NCBI RefSeq assembly: GCF_004354915.1
Contig: NZ_SMSI01000001.1
Coordinates: 992,001 to 1,056,000 of the forward strand
DNA: 64,000 nt
Source: Pseudohoeflea suaedae
Lineage (GTDB): Bacteria > Pseudomonadota > Alphaproteobacteria > Rhizobiales > Rhizobiaceae
Direction of reading: 5' to 3'
In this document: piece after piece, positions 53,426 through 63,906 of the stretch
How positions within the stretch are numbered: the stretch's first letter is position 1
Layout: each line of letters begins with the position of its first letter
The notes under the pieces: model-generated
What the model was told of the DNA's origin: nothing
The model's input: the letters and a program-made list of their open reading frames with translations, nothing else
Databases searched by the model: none
Made by a program: the position numbers and the translations under genes

Positions 53426-53507
53426 GATAGGGACCGATCTCTGAGACGGGCTTGGCTGGATCCGGCGGCGTTGTGAGGGAGACGCCGCCGGATGTCCTGC
53501 GTCGGGC

Positions 53508-53936
53508 TTAGAACTGCACCCGCATCTTGGCATTCACGCCGTTTTCTTCGGCCTGGCTGCCGAACTGGCCGGAATAGCCGATGCCGATGGTGGCGCCATT
53601 GTCGAGTTGGAAGTCGAGACCGGCCTCGATCAGCGCGACATCCTCGTCGATCGGGGTGTTCGATACGGTGAAGCTGTCGCCCGTCTCAAAGCGGGCCGTG
53701 GAGGTCGGGTCGACATCGCCGAAGGCATGCTGCCAGCCGAGCGAGCCGCGCAACACGGTGACGACGCCACCAAGCTCGAGATTGCGCGAGGCCCGCATGC
53801 CGAGCGTGGTATAGGTCGTGTCCATGGTGGTACCCTCCACGCGCAGGGCCGCCGTGCCACCACTTTCACTGAAGCCATCGGTCCTGAGATGGGTGTAGGC
53901 AAGACCCGCAAAGGGTTCGAAGGCCGAGCCGCCGAG
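53508..53936 (-). pseudogene. C-terminal part of an autotransporter beta-domain, cut by an IS3-family element
   Basis: The frame reads from the IS boundary as 'GSAFEPFAGLAYTHLRTDGFSE' and continues through 'GSLGWQHAFGD' and 'GIGYSGQFGSQ' to a final Phe at 53508-53513. These are the last beta strands of an autotransporter barrel, about 140 residues. The start and passenger are missing, because the IS left end sits at 53937. Sequence beyond the IS right end is unrelated, so the 5' part has been deleted. Confidence 0.82.
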
Positions 53937-53992
53937 TGAATAGCCCCTAGATTTGTGGACGCCTTCCTCCCTAATTTTGAGGCAAGGAGGCC

Positions 53993-54265
53993 ATGATGGG
54001 GTCTGGCAATTTCACTGATGAGTTCAAGCGCGATGCAGTCGCGCAGATCACTGAGTGGGGCTATCCGGTTGCGGAGGTTTCCAAACGGCTCGGCGTGAGC
54101 CCGCACTCGCTCTATGCGTGGAAGGAGAAGTTCTCGAAGCCATCGGGAGGCGATGGAGATCAGGCGGCTGAGATACGTCGTCTGAAGAAGGAGCTGGCGC
54201 GCGTCACTGAGGAACGCGACATCTTAAAAAAAGCCACCGCGTATTTCGCCAAGGATGCAAAGTGA
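53993..54265 (+). CDS. IS3-family transposase OrfA
   Basis: The 90-residue protein has a helix-turn-helix ('YPVAEVSKRLGVSPHSLYAWKEKF') and a C-terminal leucine-zipper-like coiled coil ('EIRRLKKELARVTEERDILKKA'). It binds the terminal repeats. A run of seven A and a G at 54236-54243 allows -1 frameshifting into orfB, producing the OrfAB transposase; the frames are in the right -1 relation. Confidence 0.95.
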   Translation: MMGSGNFTDEFKRDAVAQITEWGYPVAEVSKRLGVSPHSLYAWKEKFSKPSGGDGDQAAEIRRLKKELARVTEERDILKKATAYFAKDAK

Positions 54266-55122
54266 GATACGCGTTTGTCGCCGAGCATCGCCAGCAATTT
54301 GCTGTGCGCGCGATGTGTCGCTGCCTGCGCATCCGCCCCAGCGGTTTTTATGCCTGGCTGAAGGCCCCATTTAGCAAACGAGCTCGGGAAGACGCACGTC
54401 AGACTGAACTCCTCAGCAAGGCGTGGAACGAGAGCGGCAGGGTCTATGGCTATCGCAAGCTGCATGACGATCTTCTCGATCAGGGAGAAACCGCCTGCGC
54501 CAACCGTATTGCCCGTCTTGCAAAGCTGGCCGGGATCAAGGCGCAGATCGGCTATAAGCGCCGTCCTGGCTCTTATGGCGGCAAGCCGTCAGTTTTTGTC
54601 GACAACACTCTTGCCCGGCAGTTCGATGTCGATGCGCCGGACAGGTCGTGGGTGACAGACATAACCTACATCCGCACCCAAGAGGGCTTTGCCTATCTGG
54701 CCGTGGTGATCGACCTGTTCTCGCGCCGCGTAATCGGCTGGTCATTGCAGAGCCGGCAGACCACCGACGTCGTGCTGCAGGCATTGCTTATGGCGGTGTG
54801 GCGTCGGAAGCCGGAGAACAGCGTTTTGGTCCATTCCGATCAGGGCTCGCAATTCACCAGCATGGACTGGGCGGCCTTCCTGAAGCACCACAATCTTGAG
54901 CATTCGATGAGCCGGCGCGGAAACTGTCACGACAACGCCGTGGCAGAGAGCTTCTTCAATCTGCTCAAGCGTGAACGGATACGGCGCAAAACCTATCGAA
55001 CACGCCAAGAGGCAAGGCAAGACGTGTTCGACTACATTGAAATGTTCTACAACCCAAAACGGAAGCACGTCAGGAACGGGATGCTGTCACCCATGGAGTT
55101 CGAAAGGCAGAAGGAAATGTAA
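54262..55122 (+). CDS. IS3-family transposase OrfB (integrase core)
   Basis: The 286-residue protein has the rve/DDE integrase core with Asp in 'SWVTDITYI', Asp in 'VLVHSDQGSQF' and Glu in 'NCHDNAVAESFFNLLK'. All three catalytic residues are present. Its GTG start overlaps the orfA stop; the active enzyme is made by frameshift fusion. The gene looks intact, so the element could still be mobile. Confidence 0.95.
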   Translation: MRYAFVAEHRQQFAVRAMCRCLRIRPSGFYAWLKAPFSKRAREDARQTELLSKAWNESGRVYGYRKLHDDLLDQGETACANRIARLAKLAGIKAQIGYKRRPGSYGGKPSVFVDNTLARQFDVDAPDRSWVTDITYIRTQEGFAYLAVVIDLFSRRVIGWSLQSRQTTDVVLQALLMAVWRRKPENSVLVHSDQGSQFTSMDWAAFLKHHNLEHSMSRRGNCHDNAVAESFFNLLKRERIRRKTYRTRQEARQDVFDYIEMFYNPKRKHVRNGMLSPMEFERQKEM

Positions 55123-55155
55123 CCCGAGGGCGTCCACGAAACTCGGGGCTATTCA

Positions 55156-55426
55156 CTTTGCGCTTATGGGGTTCTGAAAAAGCGGACTCTACCATTTTTT
55201 CGGCAGGCCGCATCGCAAAGGTAAAAATATCATTTGCGAGTGCTGAAAACCTAACTACATCTAAGCTCTCTTCATCATATCCGACATCAATATCAGCCTT
55301 TAAGCCGGCGAACCCCGCAAGCGACTTATTTAGATGGATGAACTCGCTCTCATACGACCTAAGGAAATTTTCCCCACTTTTTCTATTTGCTAGGAGCAAC
55401 TTTCGCCCAATTGTATTGAATTTCAA
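55156..55426 (-). pseudogene. Unknown gene truncated at its 3' end by the IS3-family element
   Basis: An ATG at 55426 opens a frame of 90 codons up to the IS boundary, then the frame runs on into IS sequence to a chance stop at 55070. The native part is balanced in charge ('KFNTIGRKLLLANRKSGENF', 'DVGYDEESLDVVRFSALAN') and does not look like a shadow frame. It lies 120 bp downstream of the unknown gene at 55547-56566 on the same strand and has similar low GC. No family is recognised. Confidence 0.5.
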
Positions 55427-55546
55427 GTTCCGTCCCCATTTCAGTCAAAGCAATCTTTTACATAATAGCGCAGTAGCCTTTGGGAAAAAATCCGAGTTTA
55501 ATGGTGTCAAGAACGCAAAGATAAAGAAGATCTGACAACTCGAACA

Positions 55547-56566
55547 TTATCCAAGCCGTTGGAATGAAGCGCCCAATTTGATTAAGTAACCGTAGCGGAC
55601 CCTATTTTGTCGCTGAGCTTCGGGGATCTCGCCGACGATGATCGGGAATTTGCCGAAGCTTTTAGTGTGGTGGCCGGCTAAAAAGGCCATCAAGACTTCA
55701 CTACCCGCAAGGGCCTGCTGATAGAAAAAATTCATGAAATCAGAGACGTGCGTCGCCTCAACGGGCGTCGTTTTGTGTTTTACTGCTATCGTCGGTTCTT
55801 CCAAGGTTCGATTTGCGGTTACGCAAAAATCAAGCAGTTCAATTCTTTGGTCTGGCTTTGGATGTTCTATACAATGTCGAATGTTCCGCGCCATCTTTCC
55901 GAATTCAGCAAATTCTTTGGCGAACATCGCAAATTCTTCTGTGTTGTTGCTACTTGTTCTTAAGTATTCTGCCAATCCATCCAGCCAGGGCCCGGACTTA
56001 CGAATTGTTTGCTCGTCGTAGAAAGCAATAATGATTCCAAAAATATCTTGAACAAAGTGGTCAATTTTTTGAATAAAGCTTTTTACATCGCTGCGAAGCG
56101 AAGGATACGAAGGTATTGACGCGGAATTATCTTTGGATGTGACCGCATCTTTACGCGCTTCCGCTAGATATAATTTAAAATTACGTGATATAACGTAAGC
56201 TCCACCAAGATCTAGTAAGCAATCCATCACGTGAGACATTAAGGCTTCGTGATCGATCCCTTCAACTAAATATCCCTCTTTAAACAACTCTGTTGCCGTG
56301 AGCAGGATCCTCACCACGATTTCGTGGTCAGATCCGAGATCGAAGAATTTTTGTATGGTATTTGGGATATCGGCGCGCGTGCGATCCGGGTCGATGTCAT
56401 CGGCAAGGGCCACCGTGTAGATGGCTCTCTCTTTGATAACGTATAGGCGATCGTTCACTGTGATAAGTGACGTCACGGCTCCGTCGCTGTCATCGCCCAC
56501 GTGGAATGATGCAGCGGAATCACGGATTTTATCGATCTGACTTTTAGCTATGTTATCCTTTGTCAT
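55547..56566 (-). CDS. Unknown protein with a weak HEPN-like motif
   Basis: The 339-residue protein is soluble and mostly helical, with Asp/Glu-rich and Lys/Arg-rich parts. The segment 'ARNIRHCIEHPKPDQ' (residues 226-240) holds Arg230 and His235 in an R-x4-H arrangement, as in HEPN RNases and HEPN-type binding domains. This is only a resemblance. GC is lower than in core genes. It precedes the truncated ORF at 55426 and is next to tRNA-Gln, so it may be an accessory gene of a mobile segment. Its function is unknown. Confidence 0.6.
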   Translation of the reverse strand: MTKDNIAKSQIDKIRDSAASFHVGDDSDGAVTSLITVNDRLYVIKERAIYTVALADDIDPDRTRADIPNTIQKFFDLGSDHEIVVRILLTATELFKEGYLVEGIDHEALMSHVMDCLLDLGGAYVISRNFKLYLAEARKDAVTSKDNSASIPSYPSLRSDVKSFIQKIDHFVQDIFGIIIAFYDEQTIRKSGPWLDGLAEYLRTSSNNTEEFAMFAKEFAEFGKMARNIRHCIEHPKPDQRIELLDFCVTANRTLEEPTIAVKHKTTPVEATHVSDFMNFFYQQALAGSEVLMAFLAGHHTKSFGKFPIIVGEIPEAQRQNRVRYGYLIKLGASFQRLG

Positions 56567-56734
56567 CTCTTAGAGGCTTCCCTTTCCCTGCCTCAATCTT
56601 CGGCAATATGACGCTTGGGCGCAAGGTGAGCGATTGCGCAGTAAAATTGTTACACTCGAAACATACGCGCGACTGTAACACATGAGGTGCCAGGGTTTAT
56701 TCCAAGGCATTGATTTTAATGTAAAAATAGGGAT

Positions 56735-56808
56735 TGGCTGGGGAACCTGGATTCGAACCAGGACTAACGGAGTCAGAGTCCGTGGGTCTACCGTTAACCT
56801 ATTCCCCA
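56735..56808 (-). tRNA. tRNA-Gln (anticodon CTG)
   Basis: On the minus strand the 74 bases fold as a tRNA. The acceptor stem is TGGGGAA with TTCCCCA, then discriminator G and encoded CCA. The anticodon arm is ACGGA-CTCTGAC-TCCGT with anticodon CTG reading CAG. The T arm is CCTGG-TTCGAAT-CCAGG. All stems pair. A foreign-looking low-GC stretch lies just beyond its 3' end (55.2-56.7 kb). Confidence 0.95.
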
Positions 56809-57053
56809 AAGCCGGGTCGTCGGGGGAGGGGGATGCGCATTGCAGCGCTGGCCGCGCCCGAACGGGTGGCTATTTAACATACTTGCCACCTGGATCAAGC
56901 CCTGTTTCGACATGACGAAACAGTTTTTGCGGCGCCGGCGGTCGCCCGTCACCGGCAAATGTTGGAACCTCTTCGCGCATCTAAGTGTTTCATTGCAAAT
57001 GCGAGGCCGGCTTGCCGGTGTCGCTCGCCGCAAAGAGAAGACGGAGTGTTTTC

Positions 57054-57218
57054 ATGACGGAAGAAGTCCCGCAGAAGAAGGCCAAGCAGGGTGAAAATTC
57101 CAGCAGGGTTCTCATTGTACTCGGTGCGTCGCTTGTCGCCGCCCTGGTGGTCTGGGGCGCGTCGGAACTCTATTTCGATATCGCGCTCGAACCGGAAATG
57201 GAACAGTCCGCATCCTGA
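57054..57218 (+). CDS. Small single-span membrane protein
   Basis: The 54-residue protein starts at ATG 57054 with GGAG 9 bases upstream. A charged N-terminus ('EEVPQKKAKQGENSSR') precedes one hydrophobic segment ('VLIVLGASLVAALVVWGA') and a short acidic tail. It stands alone between tRNA-Gln and the ppx/gppA-like gene. Its composition is that of core DNA. Function is unknown. Confidence 0.6.
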   Translation: MTEEVPQKKAKQGENSSRVLIVLGASLVAALVVWGASELYFDIALEPEMEQSAS

Positions 57219-57376
57219 TCGGGAGGGACGGAGCCTGTCCGCCGACTTTCGATTTTCCTGAAAAACATTTTGCGAAGCGACCGGGATTTGTTAGTCTGGT
57301 GCCAACGCAAAACAAGAGCGCGCCTCTACGGGATGGTTTTACGGGCTAGTCCCGAACCGGCGCGGCAGGATATATC

Positions 57377-59080
57377 GTGACCGACTCCGCGGACGGCTCC
57401 AAGCCGCACCAAGTGGAGATACGGAACGGCAAGGCTTCGTCGGCAAGCGCCTCAAGGGCTGCGGCCGAAGGAACAGGGCAGGATGCGGGCGGAAATGCCT
57501 CGTCCTCTACCGGTGCCAGTGGCGGAACACCGTCCAGTGGCGCGCATGCCCCCGCATCTCCCAATTCCTGGAAGGCTGGCAAGAAACGCCGGCGCAGACG
57601 TCGCGGCCGCGACGGCGCTTCCCCGAAATCACAAACCCGGTCCGCAGCCCCTGCCTCGGCAGCCCCCGGCGCTGTAGTTCCAGGCGCGGCCGGCGCTGGC
57701 GACGTCCCAGGCGATGCCGGACCCCATGGCCGGTCGGGAGAGCCCGCGTCCCGTTCCGCTCCCGACGCCAGGTCGAGCAACTCGAGCGGCGCCAATAAAG
57801 GCGCCAGCACCAGCGAGAGCCAGGCGCCATCCAAGTCGAAGCGCCGTCGCAGGCGGGGTCGCGGAGGTGATGGAAAGCTGCGGGAACTGCAGGGCCACAC
57901 GCTTCCGGCGAACAAGGAAAAATCGGGGAAGAACAAGCCAAGACAGCCGGGCGCGGCGGGAAATGTCAGCCGGGATCCGGCCGACCGGGCCGCCTCGCAG
58001 CGCGGGCGCTCGGACACGGCGCGTCAGCAGGACGACGATCTTTATGCCGCTCTCGACCTCGGCACCAATAATTGCCGTCTGCTGATCGCGCAGCCGACGC
58101 GGCCCGGCCAGTTCCGCGTCGTCGATGCCTTTTCGCGCATTGTCCGGCTCGGCGAGGGGCTTGCGGCGACCGGGCGGCTCTCGGACGAGGCCATGGAACG
58201 CTCGGTCGAGGCGCTGAAGGTCTGCGCAGCCAAGATCGCCGGCCGCAAGCTGCGCCTCAAGCGCCTGATTGCCACCGAGGCATGCCGCGCGGCCGAGAAC
58301 GGCCCGGCCTTTCTCGACCGGGTGCGCGAGGAGACAGGGCTCGATCTCGAGATCGTCGACCGGGAAACCGAGGCACGGCTTGCCGTGGCCGGCTGCTCCT
58401 CGCTGATCGACCGCGGGACCGACGGGCTGGTGCTTTTCGATATCGGAGGCGGTTCGTCCGAGATCGCGCTGATCGACCTGTCGGAAAACCGCACCAACCG
58501 GCTATCCGATCACATCCGCGCCTGGACATCCCTGCCGATGGGGGTGGTCACGCTATCCGAGCGCTATGGCGGCGGAACCGTGACGCGCGAGACCTTCGAC
58601 GCGATGGTCGCCGATGTCGAGAGCCATCTGGCCGCCTTCATGCCGCAGGACCTGCCCTCCTTCTTTTCCGGCGACGGGGATGCGCGATATCACCTTTTGG
58701 GCACGTCCGGCACGGTCACCACGCTTGCGGGGCTCCATCTCGAACTGCCGCGATATGACCGCCGCAAGGTCGATGGCGTCTGGCTCAGCCGCGCCGATGT
58801 CGATACGACGCTCGAGCGGCTCTTGTCCTGGAATTTCAACGAACGCGCCGCCAATCCCTGCATCGGCGCCGATCGCGCCGATCTGGTACTCGCCGGTTGC
58901 GCCATCCTCGAAGCCATCCGCAAGCGCTGGCCGTCGGAGCGCATGCGCGTTGCCGACAGGGGCCTGCGGGAAGGCCTTCTCAATGAAATGATGGGTCGTG
59001 ACGGCGCATGGCGCCGCGCGGGACGCCGGTATCGGGCGCGCATGCGCGCCGGTAGCCATGGCGAAGGAAATCGCAAATGA
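57377..59080 (+). CDS. Ppx/GppA phosphatase family protein with long disordered basic N-terminus
   Basis: The 567-residue protein starts at GTG. Residues 1 to about 215 are low complexity (Ala, Ser, Gly, Pro) and hold two Arg clusters, '[12 protein letters not shown]' and '[13 protein letters not shown]'. From about residue 219 the exopolyphosphatase/pppGpp phosphohydrolase fold begins ('[17 protein letters not shown]') with 'EACRAAENG', '[15 protein letters not shown]' and '[11 protein letters not shown]'. Its role is polyphosphate or (p)ppGpp turnover. It overlaps rlmE by 4 bp, which suggests a link with ribosome assembly or nucleic acid binding through the basic tail. Confidence 0.9.
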   Translation: MTDSADGSKPHQVEIRNGKASSASASRAAAEGTGQDAGGNASSSTGASGGTPSSGAHAPASPNSWKAGKKRRRRRRGRDGASPKSQTRSAAPASAAPGAVVPGAAGAGDVPGDAGPHGRSGEPASRSAPDARSSNSSGANKGASTSESQAPSKSKRRRRRGRGGDGKLRELQGHTLPANKEKSGKNKPRQPGAAGNVSRDPADRAASQRGRSDTARQQDDDLYAALDLGTNNCRLLIAQPTRPGQFRVVDAFSRIVRLGEGLAATGRLSDEAMERSVEALKVCAAKIAGRKLRLKRLIATEACRAAENGPAFLDRVREETGLDLEIVDRETEARLAVAGCSSLIDRGTDGLVLFDIGGGSSEIALIDLSENRTNRLSDHIRAWTSLPMGVVTLSERYGGGTVTRETFDAMVADVESHLAAFMPQDLPSFFSGDGDARYHLLGTSGTVTTLAGLHLELPRYDRRKVDGVWLSRADVDTTLERLLSWNFNERAANPCIGADRADLVLAGCAILEAIRKRWPSERMRVADRGLREGLLNEMMGRDGAWRRAGRRYRARMRAGSHGEGNRK

Positions 59081-59832
59081 CCAAACCGCCATCTCCCAAG
59101 GGGCCGTCCAACGGCCCGACCCGTACCACACCGGGCGGCCGCAAGCTCGGGCAGAAGGTCAAGAAGAGCAAGCTGAAGGCTTCCTCGCGGCGCTGGCTCG
59201 AGCGGCACCTGAACGATCCCTATGTGCAACGCTCCAAGCACGAGGGCTACCGCTCCCGCGCCGTCTACAAGCTGCTCGAGATCGACGAGAAACACCAGAT
59301 CCTCAAGGGCGCCAAGCGCATCATCGATCTCGGCGCGGCGCCGGGTGGCTGGTCGCAGATTTCCGCGCGCGTCACCGAATCGACGGACCTCGACCCGAAG
59401 GTCGCTGCCATCGACTTTCTCGAGATGGACCCGGTGCCCGGTGTCCGTTTCATCCAGATGGATTTCCTCGACGAGGAAGCGCCCCGAAAGCTCATGGATG
59501 CGTTGGGCGGTTCGCCCGACCTCGTGCTGTCGGACATGGCTGCGCCCACCACCGGTCACTCGCGCACCGACCATCTGCGCACCATGTATCTCTGCGAGGT
59601 CGCGGCCCATTTCGCCGTGGATGTTCTCAGGCCCGGCGGACACTTCCTCGCCAAGACGTTCCAGGGCGGTGCGGAGCGGGAACTGCTGACTTTCCTCAAG
59701 CAGAATTTCAGATCCGTCGTCCACGTCAAACCGCCCGCCAGCCGAGCGGAATCGGTCGAGATGTTCGTTCTTGCCAAGGGATTCAAGGGCCGCAGGCACA
59801 GCGATGAAGGCGAGGAGGCCGACACGGACTGA
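59077..59832 (+). CDS. rlmE: 23S rRNA (uridine-2'-O)-methyltransferase RlmE (FtsJ)
   Basis: The 251-residue SAM-dependent methyltransferase has a basic 50-residue N-terminal tail, then the FtsJ fold: '[13 protein letters not shown]' (catalytic Lys), '[13 protein letters not shown]' (SAM site), '[13 protein letters not shown]' (Asp), '[12 protein letters not shown]' (Lys) and '[12 protein letters not shown]' (Glu), completing the K-D-K-E tetrad. It methylates U2552 of 23S rRNA. Its ATG overlaps the phosphatase stop. Confidence 0.95.
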   Translation: MTKPPSPKGPSNGPTRTTPGGRKLGQKVKKSKLKASSRRWLERHLNDPYVQRSKHEGYRSRAVYKLLEIDEKHQILKGAKRIIDLGAAPGGWSQISARVTESTDLDPKVAAIDFLEMDPVPGVRFIQMDFLDEEAPRKLMDALGGSPDLVLSDMAAPTTGHSRTDHLRTMYLCEVAAHFAVDVLRPGGHFLAKTFQGGAERELLTFLKQNFRSVVHVKPPASRAESVEMFVLAKGFKGRRHSDEGEEADTD

Positions 59833-59985
59833 GGTGTTCGTCACCGTAAGAGGCGAGGCTTCGGGCTGGCCGCGAAAGCGACGATTGACCGCAGCGCCCG
59901 CCAATAACGAATATGTGTGTTGTCATGTCACGTTTCTGCTCCATCTCGACGTGATCAGACAGGGAGATCAACCAAGGAGAGCAAG

Positions 59986-60759
59986 ATGACGTTCACGCGC
60001 CGACATTTCATCCACACCGCAGCGGCCGCCGCCGGCACTGTGATGATACTGCCTTATGCCACCCGCGCCTTCGCGGCTTCAGCCGATACATTCACTGCCG
60101 AGGCCGGCGACTTTGTCGTTCATCCGGTCGAGCACGCCTCCTTCGTTCTGGAGACGCCTGCGGGTGTGATCTATTCCGATCCGGTCGGCGATCCCTCGCT
60201 CTACGCGGATCTTCCCGCACCGAACCTTGTTCTCGTCACCCACGAACATGGCGATCACTTCAATGCCGACACGCTGACGGCACTCGTGAAGGACGATGTC
60301 GAACTGATCACCAACCCGGCCGTCCATGACAAGCTGCCCGACGGCCTCAGGGAGAAGGCCAAGTCGATGGCCAATGGCGATTCCGGTGAGTGGCAGGGCG
60401 TGTCGATCGACGCCGTTCCGGCCTACAACATCACCGAGGAGCGCAAGAACTTCCACCCGCAGGGCCGCGATAATGGCTATGTGCTGGGATTCAACGGGTT
60501 CCGCGTCTATATTTCCGGCGACACCGAGAACATCCCGGAAATGGGCTCGCTCGAGAACATCGACCTGGCATTCCTCTGCATGAACCTGCCCTTCACCATG
60601 GATGTGGAACAGGCCGCCGAGGCGATCGCCGCCTTCAAGCCGAAATATGTCTATCCCTACCACTATCGCGGCAAGGATGGCGGTACCCAGGATCCGGCCG
60701 AATTCGCCAAGCTGGTGGAGGGGCAGACGGAAGTGAAGATGGCCGAGTGGTACAGCTGA
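59986..60759 (+). CDS. Tat-exported MBL-fold metal-dependent hydrolase
   Basis: The 257-residue protein starts at ATG 59986 with AAGGAGAG upstream. The N-terminus 'MTFTRRHFIHTAAAAAG' is a Tat signal and cleavage is near 'AFAA'. The metallo-hydrolase fold has 'THEHGDHFN' (HxHxDH) and 'ISGDTENIPEMG', resembling the UlaG-like L-ascorbate lactonase/YtkL group. The protein would act in the periplasm. The substrate is unknown. A strong terminator follows. Confidence 0.88.
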   Translation: MTFTRRHFIHTAAAAAGTVMILPYATRAFAASADTFTAEAGDFVVHPVEHASFVLETPAGVIYSDPVGDPSLYADLPAPNLVLVTHEHGDHFNADTLTALVKDDVELITNPAVHDKLPDGLREKAKSMANGDSGEWQGVSIDAVPAYNITEERKNFHPQGRDNGYVLGFNGFRVYISGDTENIPEMGSLENIDLAFLCMNLPFTMDVEQAAEAIAAFKPKYVYPYHYRGKDGGTQDPAEFAKLVEGQTEVKMAEWYS

Positions 60760-60786
60760 CCCGGCTCGTAAGTGATACGAACGAAG

Positions 60787-60815
60787 GCCCGGCGCATCGC
60801 GCGCCGGGCTTTTCT
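60787..60815 (+). terminator. Rho-independent terminator after the MBL-fold hydrolase gene
   Basis: Arms GCCCGGCGC (60787-60795) and GCGCCGGGC (60801-60809) form a perfect 9-bp stem with a 5-base loop, followed by TTTTCTGTTT. It separates the hydrolase gene from guaB. Confidence 0.9.
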
Positions 60816-60864
60816 GTTTCCGGACGGCGCATGCAGGTCCTGCGAAACGCTGATGGCGGCCTGA

Positions 60865-62496
<1,632 letters not shown>

Positions 62497-62555
62497 TCGG
62501 AACAGGCTTGCCGGCTGACAAGATCTCATGATCATCGGCTCTCGAGGAGTATGCC

Positions 62556-62978
62556 ATGACGAATACCGCACTATTCTGGCCGATGATCATCCAGGCGGCA
62601 CTTACCTTCGCCGTCTACATCATCATGTCCCGCCGCCGGCTCGAAGGGGTGCGGCGGGGAAGCGCGAAACCGGCGGATTACAAGGTGCCGACCGTCGAGC
62701 CCGAATACAGCGCCACGGCGGTTCGCAACCTGTCCAATCAGTTCGAACTGCCGGTCCTGTTCTTCGTCGTCTGCCTGTCGCTGCAGATGACGGCGGGCGT
62801 CAATTACGCGGTGCTGCTGCTCGCCTGGGTCTTCGTGATTTCACGCCTTGCCCACACGATCATCCATATCGGCTCCAACAAGCTGCGTTTGCGCCGTCCG
62901 ATCTTCATCGTCGGCTTCCTCGCCTGCCTGCTTCTGTGGATTTGGCTCGCCGTTCACCTTCTCATGGCGTCGCTCTGA
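62556..62978 (+). CDS. MAPEG-family membrane protein
   Basis: The 140-residue protein has four membrane segments and the MAPEG core 'RNLSNQFELPVLFF' and 'RLAHTIIH' of glutathione-S-transferase-like integral membrane proteins. An AGGAG site precedes the ATG. Its 3' end overlaps the convergent oxyR gene by 17 bp. The substrate is unknown; such proteins often act on lipid peroxides or xenobiotics. Confidence 0.88.
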   Translation: MTNTALFWPMIIQAALTFAVYIIMSRRRLEGVRRGSAKPADYKVPTVEPEYSATAVRNLSNQFELPVLFFVVCLSLQMTAGVNYAVLLLAWVFVISRLAHTIIHIGSNKLRLRRPIFIVGFLACLLLWIWLAVHLLMASL

Positions 62979-63906
62979 CCTCGTATGACGCCAGCGCCTG
63001 CCGAGCGTCGTCGATGATCGAAGCCGAGATCTGGGTGATGATGGTCGCAAGAGCATCGAAATCCGTGCGGCGGTGTGTGCCCCGACGGAAGAACAGCGCA
63101 ATGTTCCGCTCAGGCACAGGCGGCGCGAACTCCATGATCCGGATGTCGCCACGCCTGAGGCTTTCCGCCGGCAGCGCGATTTCCGGCAGCAGCGTCCGGC
63201 CCATGCCGCTCGCGACCATCTGCAGAAGTGTCGTCAGTGACGTCGCGCCGTAATTGACGAGATTGGCCTCTGGCCTGTCCTCGCAGAGCGCCAGCGCCTG
63301 GTCGCGCAGGCAATGTCCCTCCTCGAGGAGCAGGAGCCGGTCGAGTGCGACATGATGCTGGTTGAGCGGGGAGACCAGGACATCGTCGCTTTCGCTTGCC
63401 ACCATGAAGAACCGGTCGGCAAACAACTCCGTATGCCCGATCCATGGTTCGTTGATCGGCAGTGCCGCGACGATTGCGTCGAGACTGCCTGCATGAAGCT
63501 GCTGAACCAGCGTCTCGGTCACCGCTTCCTTCACACGGAATTCGAGCTTCGGAAAGCGTTCGGTCAGCACCGGGGCGAGAGAGGGGAGCAGATAGGGCGC
63601 GATCGTGGGAATGAGCCCGAGCTTCAGGGTTCCGCTCAGCACGCCCTGTTCCTGGCGCGCCTGTTCCTCGATCAGGCGCACTTCATCGAGAACGCGGCGG
63701 AAACCCGGCAAAAGCTGTTCTCCGGCCTCCGTCAGCACCACCGCGCCGCGATTGCGCTCGATCAGAACGCAGCCGAGCCGGCGCTCCAGCTCGGCGATCT
63801 GGGTGGATAGCGCCGGTTGCGAAACATGGACGTCCTGTGCCGCCTGACCAAAGTGGAGGCGGCGCGCCAGGGCATCGAAATAGGTCATTTGCTTGAGCGT
63901 GATCAT
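62962..63906 (-). CDS. oxyR: OxyR-type hydrogen peroxide-responsive LysR regulator
   Basis: The 314-residue regulator has an N-terminal winged helix ('LHFGQAAQDVHVSQPALSTQIAELERRLG') and an effector domain with the redox segment 'EEGHCLRDQALALC'. The two cysteines are at positions 199 and 208, the same numbers as the disulfide pair of E. coli OxyR. Peroxide would link them and activate transcription of catalase and related genes. The upstream region to the window edge is AT-rich and could hold a divergent promoter. Confidence 0.92.
   Translation of the reverse strand: MITLKQMTYFDALARRLHFGQAAQDVHVSQPALSTQIAELERRLGCVLIERNRGAVVLTEAGEQLLPGFRRVLDEVRLIEEQARQEQGVLSGTLKLGLIPTIAPYLLPSLAPVLTERFPKLEFRVKEAVTETLVQQLHAGSLDAIVAALPINEPWIGHTELFADRFFMVASESDDVLVSPLNQHHVALDRLLLLEEGHCLRDQALALCEDRPEANLVNYGATSLTTLLQMVASGMGRTLLPEIALPAESLRRGDIRIMEFAPPVPERNIALFFRRGTHRRTDFDALATIITQISASIIDDARQALASYEVRATP

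Larger units (their letters stand above)
53937..55155 (+). mobile_element. IS3-family insertion sequence, apparently intact (1219 bp)
   Basis: The element begins TGAATAGCCCCTAGATTTGTGG at 53937 and its right end, read backward from 55155, is TGAATAGCCCCGAGTTTCGTGG; both have TG...CA termini. The first 27 bases agree except at three positions. It carries orfA and orfB with a DDE triad and an A7G frameshift site. No target duplication is seen: left flank CGAG, right flank CTTT, which points to a later deletion or rearrangement. Confidence 0.92.

Noticed and set aside
55158-55535. Plus-strand 125-codon frame beside the IS3-family element
   Set aside because: It is antisense to the better-looking truncated minus-strand frame and has no ribosome site or domain.
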